DNA of 64,000 nucleotides from Torymus aiolomorphi (GCA_036365515.1 CM070874.1:212468297-212532296), one strand, 5' to 3'; positions 11,563 to 24,360 are shown, counted from the stretch's first letter. Notes: generated by a model not told the origin, from the sequence alone. Numbers and translations: made by a program.

Positions 11563-12475
11563 ATTGAATTGGTAAAATGTTTGCATTTTTGCTGTAGAAT
11601 GTGCCCGTATTCATTTTATGACCCTTTTTGAAAGTCTCTGATTGGCTGCTTCTTAGTATACATTCATCGAAGGATATTGAGGCTGCTGCCAAATATTTTT
11701 TATTTGACAAATTTCGTTGGTATTCTTCTTCGAAAACCCTTTAAAATGCTTCTTTGATCAATACTGGCCGAGCAAAGGGAAAAAAGTTACAATTTTTTGA
11801 AATATCATGAAAAATCCATAATTTCAATTTTTGATAACACGATTCATTAAACTGAATATTATTCATACATCTTATGGCATGGATCGAAGCACTGAACTTT
11901 GTTAGAGCATCAAATAGAACATTATAAATATCTATTTTCAATAATATTAGGCTTTCGCAATAAGCGATACCTAATTATGAATTAATAATAAATTAAGCTT
12001 TAGAGGTTAATTACTAAAATGCTGTCAAAATGAAATCAGGCAGCATACTCATAATTTCATTCATAATTACGTATCACTTATTAAGTAAGCCTAATATTAT
12101 TGAAAATAGATATTTATAATGTTCTATTTGATGCGCTATCAAAATTCAGTGGTACGATCCATGCCATATGACGTACAAATAATATTCAGTTTCATAAATT
12201 GTGTTATCAAAAATTAAAATTATGGATTTTTCTCGATATTTCAAAAAATTGTAACTTTTTTCCCTTTGCTCGGCCAGTATTGATCAAAAAAGCATTTTGA
12301 AAGGTTTGCGAAGAAGAATACAAAAAAATTTGTCGAATAAAAAGTATTTGGCTGCAGCCTCAATATCCTTCGATGAAGGTATACTAAGAAGCAGCCAATC
12401 AGAGACTTTCAAAAAGGGTCAAAAAATACATACTGGCACATTCTACAGAAAAAATGCAAACTTTTTGCCAATCAA
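11563..12475. repeat. Long foldback, about 420-bp arms
   Basis: Left arm about 11563-11984 and right arm about 12053-12475 are reverse complements with some mismatches around a 68-bp loop. The arms include GCTCGGCCAGTATTGATCAA and its complement. No transposase ORF is found inside. Likely a MITE or foldback element. Confidence 0.85.
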
Positions 12476-12943
12476 TGTTCTATACAAAAAGTTTCAAGAT
12501 TTTGAGTTAAAAAATTGAATTTTCAATGTTGCATAGCTTTTTTCTTTTGGCAAATAGCGACCTAAACTTTGAGGAACATTTTTTTTTTCATAATATCTAA
12601 AAGAAAACAAGTTTTGAGCCATTTTAAAATTTTGAGCTACTGACTTCACCTGAAATATCCCATATGAATATAAAAAAGCACAAGTTATTGTTATATAAAT
12701 TACAGCTAAAGAGGAAACCTAGGAAACCTATTTAACAATAAATTTATAACAATATAATATTTGTTACATGGATTTTTTCATAATTCAGAGGTATGTGATA
12801 ATAATTAAGTAGCACTTGTTCATATCACTGCAAACCATATATATCTAATTGAAAAGGACAGTTTAGATAATTTTAACTCAGGCGCCGCTCGTTTCAACAC
12901 GCTAGTGTACTGTGTAAGTTTGTGTGTGCAGGGGACCCAGGAT
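12476..12943. other. Unassigned interval
   Basis: AT-rich sequence up to about 12830, then a less AT-rich part leading into a candidate exon. No repeat or gene family was recognised. Confidence 0.4.
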
Positions 12944-13093
12944 ATGCAAACCCTATTCCACGGTTTTCGCCAACGTCTATCAACCATTGAGTACACGAGG
13001 GAGCGTTCCATGCCGGCCTCGCGTGATTTTGAAATCGTGTGTCGGCTTCTAGTAGTGCGAGTCGTTCTGCCTTTTGCTGTCGTCGAGAAAATT
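12944..13093 (+). other. Candidate 5' coding exon (50 codons)
   Basis: ATG at 12944 opens a frame of exactly 50 codons that reaches a consensus donor (ATT then GTAAGTA at 13094). A pyrimidine/TG-rich acceptor-like GTGTGTGCAG lies 14 bp upstream. The interval is clearly more GC-rich than both flanks. The predicted peptide (MQTLFHGFRQRLSTIEY...) has no motif I know, and no matching downstream exon was found in the window. It could equally be a TE fragment. Confidence 0.25.
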
Positions 13094-13334
13094 GTAAGTA
13101 CCGTACCTATTAAATGCAATATCAATATAAATAATGTTTTCTCTACAAATGTTTTCATTAAACTATTATTTTTATAAATAGTGTTCAGTAGCTAAATATA
13201 ATTTTTTATAATTTACAACCTATGTACACTGAATGTGAGTAGTAATTTACTTATTCGCACACCGAGTGATGAGAAGTACATCACTTACTGGCGCCAAAAT
13301 TCATTCATATCACACATAAATAGTCGTACACGAT

Positions 13335-13390
13335 CTGATATACGTACACATGCACGTGTACGTACACATGCACGTGTACGTACAAATAGT
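13335..13390. repeat. ACGTACACATGCACGTGT repeats
   Basis: Two to three copies of a palindrome-rich 20-bp unit (TACGTACACATGCACGTG). Simple repeat. Confidence 0.7.
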
Positions 13391-13539
13391 GTCCCATAAT
13401 CACACGCACATTAACACTGTACTCACTCACTGATACATATATACAGTCATAATGTCTGTCTACTTACATGCAGTCACACGCAAGTACGTACACAGTTGTG
13501 GAAATAAAAAATATGTTTTAATGTTGAATTTTGGTTACG

Positions 13540-13960
13540 AATTGTACGAGCAGATATACGACAAAGTGATTTTGTTACATGACAATGTTCGGTCACATTT
13601 GCAAAAGTCGTCAAAGAAACTTTGGGGGCGTTTCAATGGGATATCCTACCTCACCCGCCGTATAGCCCAGACATTGCTCCTTCCGACTACCACTTGTTCC
13701 GGTCGATGGCTCATGGCTTGGCTGAGCAGCACTTCCATTCTTATAAAGATGCCAAAAAATGGGTCGATTATTATTGGATAGCTTCAAAAGACGAGCAGTT
13801 CTTCCGAGATGGAATCCATAAATTGCCAGAAAGATGGGAGAAAGTAGTGACTAGTGATGAGCAATATTTTGAGTGACATGCTTTTTACAACATACTTTAA
13901 ATAAAGCATCAATTTTCACCAAAAAACAGTGAGAACTTATTCAAGGTCTCAATAATATTG
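13540..13960 (+). pseudogene. mariner transposase C-terminal remnant
   Basis: The sequence shows VILLHDNVRSH, then PPYSPDIAPSDYHLFRSM, then a C-terminal block ending near 13876. These are the second and third catalytic Asp regions of mariner transposases (D,D34D). A one-base deletion near 13600, within the CACATTT stretch, shifts the frame between the two motifs. The N-terminal DNA-binding half and first Asp are missing. Past the stop, about 13925-13955, AGTGAGAACTTATTCAAGG is like a mariner terminal inverted repeat. A dead, 5'-truncated copy. Confidence 0.88.
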
Positions 13961-15145
13961 CGATTGGAACCGCAAAAAGGTTGTTTCTTCAAATTGTCCA
14001 AGGTTATAAAATCAAGATAAAATTTTGCGAATCATTTTCCGGTAATCTATACCTATTCACCTTTCAAATGCCATCCGAATGGTTTTTTAGGCCTTTTCGT
14101 TTAGAAGTTTTTTAATTTCCGGACGAATTTCTTTACTTTTGCACACTGTGCGCCGAAGCGGCAGCGCCGTTCCCTTTTTACATAACGTTGCATAATTCTA
14201 ACGCTCCTTTTTTCTATTCATTTCTTGCAAAAAATATATGAAAGATGTATGGTAGTCGGCTTCCGATTGAAGAATATTCATCATATTTTATCCAATTCCA
14301 AAGTTTTATAAGAAATTTTGCCAAGAATTAAAGTTACACATCAAGTATTGTTTACCGCTTTACCGTTTTCCATTTTTTTGCTTCTTCACTGTCAGAGACC
14401 ACTCCTGCAGAGCGCTCTTTTACACACATACAATTGGTATATCACAGAATATCATATCAGACAAGTAAAAATGCTTCTATATGTTGAGTGTAATTTTAAA
14501 ATGTTTGGAAAGGTTAAAACCTCAATGGACTTCGTGATTACATGTGTTTTGTATTTTAGATTAAAGGCCGCAGCGCCCTACTTGGTGAGTATAAGGACCG
14601 AAGTAACGCACGAGCAAGCGGCGCAACGACGCATATTTTATTCGTTGGTTTAGGTTCGTAACCTTATTTGCAGCCTGAGGGAAAATTTCTGTGCCTTCAG
14701 CTAATCTCAAATCGTATCGAAAAGATCTCCATATAGTTATATACTTAGTAATAACTGCGTGTAAATCACAGCGTTACTACACCCGATCTAGATGATGATT
14801 AGAGGGAGGAAGAGAGAGGAGAGAGAGGAGAAAGAGCGAGAGAGAGCGAGAGAGAGATTGATTGATTGATCGATTGATTGAATGATCTGTCTATTAATAT
14901 CTTGAAGTGTTACCCCATCTGGTGCTCCAAGTAAAAATACAAAGGAAGATAACAGGTGGTAGAAGTTTTAGAGTGGAATGTATGAGATGTGTACAAAGCA
15001 CCAAAAAATGAGCGATAAATAGACCAAAAATAAAAATTTAATAAAAACAAAGTAGAAAAATAACAAGATAAAAAAAAATTAGAAAATTCGTATGAGAATA
15101 TGAGTATAACAATGAAATAAAGAGTAAAAATGAAAAAGATAAAAA
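13961..15145. other. Unassigned interval with simple repeats
   Basis: No gene is recognised. It holds a purine run and (TTGA)n tract (listed separately) and an A-rich stretch from about 15000 to 15145. Confidence 0.4.
14797..14884. repeat. (GA)n and (TTGA)n microsatellite
   Basis: GAGAGAGG-type purine repeats pass directly into TTGATTGATTGATCGATTGA. Confidence 0.85.
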
Positions 15146-15149
15146 TGGA

Positions 15150-15847
15150 GAGTAAATGCCTTTAATTCAGCTAGGTGGAAAAATATCTGCCTAGCATTGG
15201 ATAGACTCGGCAAATCGACGTACCTGAAGAAGATGATTAAAAGCTACCTGGAAAATCAACTACTTGCGTACGATACAGAAGAGGGTCCGAAACACTACCA
15301 AATCACTGGCGGAGTCCCACAAGCCTCCGTGTTAGGGCCTCCCCTGTGGAACATCATGTACGATGATATGCTCAAGATCAACCTGTCACCAGGAACCGAG
15401 ATAGTGGCCTTCACGGACATCGTGGGGCTAGTCATCACTGGAAAGACCCTAGAGGAGATCCAGCGTATTTTTGGAGAATGCTACGAAGCTGTGCAAAAAT
15501 AGATGGGGTCAATCGGCCTCAAACTGGCTGACCACAAAATAGAGGCTGTGCTCTTCACGAGCAGGAGGCAAGTGGAGATCATAACCCTCAACGTGGGGCA
15601 GTCCACCATCATGTCTCAGCCTTGCATTAGGTATCTGGGAATGTTGCTGGACGCAAAACTCATCTTCGAGTCCCACGTAGAGCATGCTGCAGTCAAAGCA
15701 GCTAAAGTGGCCACAGCATTAGCGAGGCTCATGCCAAACATCGGTGGACTTCGGCAACCCCGGAGGAAACTCCTAGCGACAGTAGTGATCTCCATACTCA
15801 CGTATGGAATAGCCATCTGGGGTGAAGCCCTTAAGATCAAGGAATGT
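15150..15847 (+). pseudogene. R1-like LINE reverse transcriptase fragment
   Basis: The translation has AFNSARW, YLKKMIKSYLENQLL, ITGGVPQASVLGPPLWNIMYD and, after an in-frame TAG at 15500-15502, GLKLADHKIEAVL, IRYLGMLLDAKLIF and ALARLMPNIGG. This is the fingers-palm-thumb series of R1-clade retrotransposons. The catalytic FADD motif reads FTDI, so the second Asp is lost. Both ends are truncated: there is no endonuclease domain and no 3' untranslated region that I can identify. Confidence 0.87.
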
Positions 15848-16914
15848 TGAGTAAAACAAATAATTGTATCTTTGCAGGTTTTTAAAATTTTTCAATTTTC
15901 ATATCGGTAATATGACCTGAAATTGTACATGGAATAAAATGAGACCTTACAAATTGAAATCGGATGAAAAATGAAAAAGATTTATCGGTTTTCTTGATTT
16001 TGTTTTCAATCAGCGATACCTTCTTTAACAATATTCAAATTTCTTTGAAAAAAATTTTTTTTTTACTTCAAGAACCCATACTATATTGTTTCTCAAATTA
16101 TAACATGTGAAGTAAGCATCACACAAAATTTGTATATATAAGTCCGAAAAGAACGCCAGAGCCACCTTAAACGCACTTGACAAATCGCAAAGGTTTCCCG
16201 GTTGAAAATTAAGTAACGGAAATACGTATTTGTCACGTGGCAAATTCGAACGCTTTGATACGTATTGTTAATGTGTATTTTTAATACGTATCAAAATTTC
16301 AAATTAAATATTTATTCAGCAAAACTTTGCGTAATCTCGTCTGATTGTATTCTAGTTGCCATACATTGGAGTAACATGTGGATAATAACAGTATCAACAA
16401 TAGAATAATAGATGAATAGTATCAACAATACGTATCAAAGTGTTCGCAATTGTCACGCGACAGATATATATTTATGTTACATAATTTTGATATGTAATAC
16501 TAAATTACGTAATTATTTTCAACCGAGTTATTTCGGCTTCACATTTTCATCGTCACTTTTTTAAGAGTGGATCGTTATTTCTCCATGACAGCGTCATATA
16601 TTAGCTTGAAATTTATAGGAAATTTCGTACGTGACATAGGTAATACCTGTATAAATTTTCATTTTGATCTAAGATTCCTTTTTGAGATATTTGATATTTA
16701 AAATTGTGTTTCTTTTTAAAGGTATTTAATGGTGTAACCGGCGTATTAATATAATTTTACATTTTAGTGTGCATACATGAATGAAATTAGAATTACGTCA
16801 TGAATTGGTGTAATAATTTGAAATATTAGCATTAGAGTTCGTTTTAAAATTAAATAAAAATAATCGTGACTATATAAATATTTTTATAATAATTTTGGTA
16901 TCTTCCCTATTAGC
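15848..16914. other. AT-rich interval without recognisable gene
   Basis: About 1.1 kb, AT-rich, with several short copies of ATACGTAT-like words between 16200 and 16450. No coding or RNA feature is supported. Confidence 0.4.
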
Positions 16915-18061
16915 ACGAAACATTATTAAAACATTTATAAAACGTTTATGACGAGATAAAGAAATGTTGTTGATAATGGTCGAGAAACGTTTTCAAAACG
17001 TTTTAAAAATGTCCAAAATGTCCGCTTTTTGGTTAAAAAAAAGTAGCTCAAAAATGTTTAGTAAACAGTTAATATACATTCATTAAATGTTTTTAAACTT
17101 TTTTTGAACATTTTATCATGTACGGATACCTAATTTTTGTTCTGCTTAAAACATTTTGAAAAGATATCGTAAATATTTCTGTTCAAGCGTTTATTTTATA
17201 TTTATAAAACGTTTTTTATATATTTTATCAATCTCTGATAAGGGTATTTTATATTCTAAGAAATGTTTATAAAACATCTTTTACACATCTTACAAAGAAT
17301 ATTTTGTATTAGTCTTTAAAACATTTTGGAAATATTATAAGAATCATTTGATTTTTAGTAGCTTGAAAATGGTTTGTTAATAAACATTTTGAAAACATAT
17401 CGTAAATATTTCTGCTCAAACGTTTATCTTATATTTATAAAATGTTTTTTAAATATTTTATCAACCTATGGTAAGGCTATTTTATATTCTGAGAAATGTT
17501 TATAAAACATCTTTTGTATGTTTTACAAAGAATATTTTATATTGGTCCTTAAAACATTTTAGAAGTGTTATAGAGTCATTTGATTTTTAGTAGTTTGTAA
17601 ATGGTTTGTTAATAAACACTTTGAAAACATATTGTAAATGTTTTCGCTCAAACGTTTATTTCATATTTATAAAACGTTTTTTGAATATTTTATCAATCCA
17701 TGGTAAGGGTACTTTATATTCTAAGAAATGTTTATAAAACATCCTTTATACATCTTACAAAGAATATTTTATATTGGTCCTTAAAACATTTTAGAAATGT
17801 TATAAGAATAATTTGATTTTTAGTAGTTTGTAAATGGTTTGTTAATAAATATTTTGAAAATGTATTGTAAATATTTCTGCTCAAACGTTTATCTTATATT
17901 TATAAAATGTTTTTTAAATATTTTATCAACCTATGGTAAGGCTATTTTATATTCTGAGAAATGTTTATAAAACATCTTTTCTATGTTTTACAAAGAATAT
18001 TTTATATTGGTCCTTAAAACATTTTAGAATTGTTATAAGAATCATTTGATTTTTAGCAGTT

Positions 18062-19423
18062 TGTCACGGGGTGGTTATTTTGGCTAAGACGCCTTTTACC
18101 TGCCCGTCTTAGCGGTTCAGCTCCGGATCCTCCGGGTCAACTCTCGGTGACCCAATAGCCAGATTAGGCAGCGGACGCTACAACGTCGTACAATGCTAAA
18201 CCTAATCTGGTTACTTACCGTGCAACACGCAAGTCTCACGCTTTATTTCAGCCAGGGACTCGAACTCCTCACCGGGTTCCTGGTTCGTGTGTTAGCTGCT
18301 CAGGTGCAAACGATACGTTTTCACTAACGTAACGACCGCGGAGGCGGCGGGCAACGGAGAATGACTAGGTTGCAAAATAATAACTCGACCAGTTAAAGTT
18401 AATAATAAAAGACTATTTATTAAATAAAAGATTAAATGATTTGAACGAATAATTAATAATTTAGACAGTGGAAGTGTCGCGTTGAAATAAGTTAATTTCC
18501 CTACCTAACGGTGCGTCAGCACGTTATCTCAGACGTTAGCTGTCTCGGAGGCTGACGTCACGCTCGCGGTAATTTACGCCGTGCACGTGAGGTATAATAC
18601 GCCTCACGTGTGCGGTATCCTACGCGCGCGCTTGCCGAGTAAAGCGGCGAAATGAGAGAGCAGTCGCGATCGCCGCGCGACGCCCACACGTATAAGTATG
18701 AGAGACAGGGTAGATGGCGGGGCTGAACGTGTGCGCACCTGTTGTGCGCACTCACCGGCTTTGAAATAGCCGGTGATTCGACCTTGAGTCCAACCTTGAT
18801 AACGTGCGAACCCGGAGTCCACACTCTCTCCTCACACTTGCTCTCTCCGTACTAGAGCGCCTATTCGAAGCCGTTGTCCAGGTACGACAAACCTGGACAA
18901 GCGGTTACGCGGAGCTAATTCGTGGCGCGGTAGATGCGTGCATGCTTACCTTGATAGACGAAATCTATAACGCAGTCTACTCTCGGTCGCAGCTAACTCC
19001 CTCCTTTTAGATGACGGGTTTGCCGGGTCAGCTGTCTCGAGGCCGGGGCGTCTGGCCGGTGAAGATGGTGCGGCAGGTTGAAATAGCTTGTCGCATGATC
19101 GCACAATGATTCTCGTCGCAGCGGTACAAGTACACGACGAGATAAGCCTTGTATCTGCGGAAGGCTTCGGCGAACACAGCACTAGCACTCTTGGTGTTTT
19201 GCAGGCAAAACAAGCGAAGACTTTCTCTCAAGAATAATCGAGAATCGCGTAACCTACTCAAGCGCGTACTGTTCTCTCTCAAGCGAACTTTAAGATGGCC
19301 GCCGCCTGTTCATCATCACGTCGATGCAGCTCCAATTCTGCATCGACGCGTCATCTCGCATTCGCGAACGCGAAGTGCTATGACCGCTCATAGCCACCGA
19401 CGTCGGTACGGCAGATCGTGACA
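18062..19423 (-). repeat. 3' LTR of the 18-20 kb relic
   Basis: 1362 bp, TG...CA on both strands, directly preceded (minus-strand sense) by a GGGTGGGGGG polypurine tract at about 19424-19434. TTTATT/AATAAA words near 18400 may be the polyadenylation region. Confidence 0.7.
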
Positions 19424-19565
19424 CCCCCCACCCAGACGTCGCTTATCCTTTGGTTTGCGACTCTGCAAATTATTCCGACGTCGTCAGTACCTAAACAGGA
19501 ATGGGAGCACGAAGAAACACACAAGTACGCCATTTTTATAAAAATAAAAAAAAAACTTTATTTTG

Positions 19566-20214
19566 TCAGCCTAAATTAACACGTTGTTTCGCTGCCCGCG
19601 GGCAAGTCGCTGGGTTGCGGACATTGGGATGCCCGCAAAAGAAACATAACCGGGGTTGACGGTGTCGCCGGGGAGGCCGTTGCTCTCCAGATAGGTGTCG
19701 CCCGGTAGAGAGGGCTCTTGAGGGTTCTGTCGGTGCTTCTGGGTTAGTCGCTCTCTCCGACTGCCGTCCTCTAGAGGGCCTTCGCCTGGAGAGGCTTCGC
19801 TGTCGGCTCCGGTGGTTTTCTCTTGCAGGTTTCGATGCCAGAGCAGGGGCTGGCGGTCTCCGCTGCATCGCTGCCCTCTCCTCTGCCCTGGCTCTCTCCA
19901 GCTCTTGATGGATCCTGGCCACTTCTCTCTCCTTTACCTCGCGGAGGCGGCGAGCTTTATCTATGGACTCGCGGCTTTCTCGAGCCTCGCGGACCCTCCT
20001 CTCAGCTCTCTGTCGGCGAAATTGGACCGACTCCGCGAGTTCCTCTTTGCGGTCCTGTACCAGGTTGTACCAGGTATTGGAGTACTCACTCGCCCTTGCG
20101 TAGTCGTGGAAATGATCCCACTCCTTCATGACGGCTTCTTCCTTCTCTGTAGCCAACTTGGTTAGCTCTCAACATGCTAATAAGTTGGCTTCGAGTTCAT
20201 TCCAAGTTGCCGAC
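19566..20214 (-). pseudogene. gag-like gene of the 18-20 kb relic
   Basis: ATG at 20214 opens only about 34 bp from the element end. An in-frame TGA follows after about 15 codons; the same frame then runs open to 19566. The product is strongly charged with long Arg/Glu heptad-like helices (probable coiled coil), then an Arg/Ser-rich segment, and ends with CFFCGHPNVRNPATCP, a knuckle-like Cys/His pattern. This organisation suggests a nucleocapsid-type protein. I do not recognise the exact family. Confidence 0.6.
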
Positions 20215-21300
20215 ATGGAGGAGCGGCCTGATTCTTTCCTCGTGACAAGTTTGTAAATGGTTTATTAATAAACACTTTAAAAACATATCGTAAATGTTTT
20301 CGCTCAAACGTTTATTTCATATTTATAAAACGTTTTTTGAATATTTTATAAATCCATGGTAAGGGTATTTTATATTCTAAGAAATGTTTATAAAACATCC
20401 TTTATACATCTTACAAAGAATATTTTGTATTAATCTTTAAAACATTTTGGAAATGTTATAAGAATCATTTGATTTTTAGTAGCTTGTAAATGCTTTGTTA
20501 ATAAACATTTTGAAAACGTATCGTAAATATTTCTGCTCAAACGTTTATTTTACATTTGTAAAATGTTTCTTTAATATTTTATCAATATATGGTAAGGGCA
20601 TTTGATATTGCAAGAAATGTTTATAAAACATCTTTTATATATCTTACGAAGAATATTTTATATTGGTCTTTAAAACATTTTGGAAATGTTATAAGAATCA
20701 TTTGATTTTAATGGTATGTAGATGGTTTGTTAATAAACATTTTGAAAACATATCGTAAATGTTTTCGCTCAAACGTTTATTTTACATTTGTAAAATGTTT
20801 CTTTAATATTTTATCAATCCACGGTAAGGGCATTTTATATTGTAAGAAATGTTTATAAAACAGCTTTTACACATCTTACAAAGTATATTTTATATTTCTC
20901 TTTAAAACATTTTGAAAATATTATAAGAATCATTTGATTTTTAGTGGTTTGTAAATGGTTTGTTATTAAACATTTTGAAAGCATGTCGTAAATGTTTTCG
21001 ATGAAACGTTTATTTTATATTTTTAAAACGTTTTTTGAATACTTTATCAATCCATGGTAAGTGCATTTTATATTGTAAGAAATGTTTATAAAATATCTTT
21101 AACACATCTTACAAACAATATTTTGTATTAGACTTTAAAACATTTTGGAAATGTTTTAAGAATCATTTTATTTTTAATGGTTTGTGGACGGTCTTAATAA
21201 AAATTTTGAAAATATATCGTAAATGTTTATACGCAAATTAACATTTTTAAATGTAGTGACTATTTCATGTACATGTTTATGAAACATATGAATTACTTGC

Positions 21301-22443
21301 CAAGCAGGGGGTTACGTCGCTTTTTGATTCGAGTTAATTTATTTTACTTCAGTAAAATGTTTGCAATACTTATTTTTATCAATTACACTTCTTAAAATTT
21401 TCTTGGAATATTTTAAATCACGGGAAATATCTTTACAAGTGATCTTTATTTGCTAGTATTCCCCTTATATAAAGTATTTCCCGCTTATATTTTAAACTGT
21501 TATGTTTACTGATAAGCGCGGACTTGTTTCTCTAGTTTCTTGTTTCTCTAAAAATCACTACAGGTGGCATTAATGAATAAAAAATAAAAAACGAGCATAG
21601 GTGTCGCACTTTTTAGAAGTGCCGTTTTCGATCCTGAAATTAAGGATTAAATACAAAACAACTTTTACTCTACACAATAAAAAATTATATTTTATATTCT
21701 CGAATAAGTTAGACTACAAGTACGTAGGTGTTTGCCTGACATGTCGGTGCCTATGGTCTACTTTACTTCCTTTATGCATAATATACTATTATTATAAGTA
21801 TTAATAAAATAAAATAGTTAATTTTGATAACGGGAAACTAACCAGTCATGTACTATTTGGGATCATAAAAATGAGTCAATAATATAATTATACTTATTAT
21901 ATATAAAAGTTACGTTCAAATATATTATAGAAAGAATACAAATTTTTGTCGATGTAACTATATTTTAAATATAGTTATTTTGAAAAATAAACTAGATGAG
22001 TCTCCTCCAGTAAAAAAAGTGATTTATCAAGTCAATAGGTCATGTTGGTTTTCTTGAAAAACAAAAACATTGTATTTATTAAAAAGATACATTATTTCGA
22101 AGCTTTTTATTTATTAATTAGATTATAAGTATATATAAAATTTAATCACAAAACGCACGATTGAATGTATTAATGGGAAAACTACATAATTTTCACGAAA
22201 CGGCATTTTACAGAGTTTAGCTAAAATCAGATCACCTGGATACTTTTCTAAATCATTGGATGGCTCAATTATTTCTATATTCAAAAGATTTGAATTCATT
22301 GGTGAAGTATAAAAAGTTTTCTTGATTTAGACGATATCGTATGACATATAATTCGTTCTTGCTGTTCATAAAATAATGGATCGTTAAATAACTGCCGTTT
22401 TTCAACAAAAGACCATTATTTTTTTCGTCTTTGCAGTTTATAG
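21301..22443. other. AT-rich interval without recognisable gene
   Basis: Downstream of the transposase-like gene (minus strand). No motif-bearing ORF. It may include 3' untranslated and transposon end sequence for the 22.4-24.4 kb gene, but I could not find terminal inverted repeats. Confidence 0.35.
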
Positions 22444-24360
22444 TTATGATATTTTTTTTAATATCTCAAATTTACTAATTCCGAAAGGATAGAGTAATTC
22501 GAAATTTGCATTACTTATAAGACTATCATTAGTATCATCTGTATAATATTCTTTTGTACTGCTTATTTCAGATAATCTTTTTACAATTTGCTGAAGGGGT
22601 TTGTCACCTTTTCGAACCATTGCCTTAACCTTTCGTATATAGTTCTCATATCTGAAGGCACTAAAATTGTCCAATGATCCATAATTTCTCACATCATTAA
22701 CAAGGTGAAGGAGATTATGAATGTTAAAACTAATATTATCCTTTCCGTAGATACTTTCGTAACTTTCTCTAAACCTTTTTAGTAAAACTTCAGCAAAATT
22801 TAAATATTCATCATTTTTAATTAATTTAGGATTTACTAAAATACTAATTGCTATATGTAAGTGTAAGAAATTGGCGTATAAATGTTCATTTAAAATGTCT
22901 TTTAAAACTACAGGGCCAGAATATAATAAAAATTGGCGTAATTCGTGAGCTTTCGATATACGTCTGACATTCTGAATCTTCCTTGGAGCTCTGCTGAAAA
23001 CAGATGGCATAAATTTTTTTAAATGAACTAATCGCTCAGGTATCTGTTTTCGCTGATGTTCAGACAATCTGACGTTTGTAGGACCCTTCAACCACAATTC
23101 ACTCAACTTTAACATCACACCTAAACAGATATGATGCATATAATCCAGCGGGACATTCGTCACACATTCAAAATTCGGAATATCGTTTAAAATCGACCTT
23201 TCATGGCATTGATAATCCATATTATAAGCATGATTTCTAAATAATTCGTCTGTACGTAACGCCTTACTTTCACCAGGGAAACAAACTTTTCCGTTAATAT
23301 ATTCTCCTTCAATTACACATTTCGTGCAGCTGTAATACCCTGAGTGATACTTAACTTTCAGAACGTAAGCTTTTGCAGGAATATCGCATACAAGACCATA
23401 CAATTTTACATTGTATCGTTTTTCATTATGAACGATACCGTTATTTATGAGGTTACTAATTTCTTCTATAAACATTTTCAAAAGAACATTGGAATCTGAA
23501 GGTTTGTCCTCGCCGTGGTAAATGACAATTACTTCTACTTCCTTTATCGTGTATTCGGAACATGAAATGATCCATAGACCTTTTTCTGATGATTTCGCTA
23601 AGGGAGCGCTGTCGATATTTACGATAAGTTTTATACAATCTAAATCAATATGTTTTTGTAAAAAAATTGTAACGAACAACAATATGGCACTTTTAACTCC
23701 ATAATAAAGATACTGCCCTTGTTCCATTTCGTAAATTTTATCATTTCTTGGAGTTTTTAAAAATACTCGAGAATCTTTCGGAAATGGAGCATTGGTATTT
23801 TTCCTTAATTCACGTAGCATGTCGTTAATCATCATATGAGGAACGGCATGAATATATTTAATACAGATTATTCTTATATTATCGACAAATAACAAATTTT
23901 TCTTTTCTCCGGCTGAGGAAAGTTGTATTTTTGGTTTCTCACAATCAGAAACATCGCTTTCAATATCGCTTTGTGTATTTACATCCTCGATTTCTTCTAA
24001 CAGCGACCATAAGTCGATAGAATAGTCCTCATTCGACTCCTCGATTTCATTATCAAGCATGACAATATCATCAGGTTGTTGTAGATTCTAATTGTCGTCA
24101 GGTATTTCAATATCAGTTACATTTTTGTCATCATTTGAATGAAGATAATTTGCTTCCTCCATGCTTGAAATATCTTGATCTTCATTTCTAGTAAGATTGA
24201 CAATATCTTGACTGTTTTCACCTAAAGTGCTTTCATTCTGCTCTGGGGTACTATCATCTTTACACGAATACATATATTGGATAAATTCTTTATGTACTTT
24301 TCCAAAGACCGAAGCTTTTTCTGAAGCAACCAAACGGCGAAAGTCTTTCCGAATAACCAT
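22444..24360 (-). pseudogene. tnp2/DUF4218-like transposase gene, split by one amber codon
   Basis: A 538-codon ORF (22444-24060) shows DSAPLAKSSEKGLWII near residue 155, a cysteine pair in YSCTKCVIEGEY, VPLDYMHHICLGVM, LRQFLLYSGPVVLKDIL and a C-terminal NIHNLLHLVNDV...GSLDNFSAFRYENY block. This series is typical of tnp2-type (CMC/EnSpm) transposase-derived proteins with a DUF4218-like C-terminus. Upstream, a 90-codon acidic ORF (24088-24360) lies in the same frame; only the TAG at 24088-24090 separates them. No other lesion is seen, so it may be a recent pseudogene, a sequencing error or a readthrough product. A domesticated gene is possible but not shown. Confidence 0.65.

Larger units (their letters stand above)
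18062..20247 (-). mobile_element. LTR-element relic inserted in the satellite
   Basis: The insertion begins TGTCACG and ends CGTGACA and is flanked by AGTT on both sides (18058-18061 and 20248-20251). On the minus strand it reads: an 8-bp TGTCACGA end, a gag-like gene, a G-rich tract, then a 1.36 kb LTR that also begins TGTCACGA and ends CGTGACA. The simplest explanation is an LTR retrotransposon that lost nearly all of its 5' LTR, its primer site and its pol. The base composition is clearly more GC-rich than the satellite around it. Confidence 0.8.
16915..21300. repeat. AT-rich satellite, about 232-bp period, split by an insertion
   Basis: A fixed word (ATCGTAAAT or close variant) falls at 17168, 17401, 17633 and 17866, then at 20289, 20522, 20754, 20987 and 21218, giving steps of 231-233 bp. 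When the insertion at 18062-20247 and one AGTT copy are removed, the step across the gap is also 233 bp. Each unit is rich in AAACGTTT, AAACATTTT and TTTATAAAA words, which are near palindromes. The first copy, near 16915-17100, is more diverged. Confidence 0.93.

Noticed and set aside
18558..19421. Short ORFs on both strands in the LTR of the 18-20 kb relic
   Set aside because: No family features; they lie in LTR sequence bounded by TGTCACG/CGTGACA.
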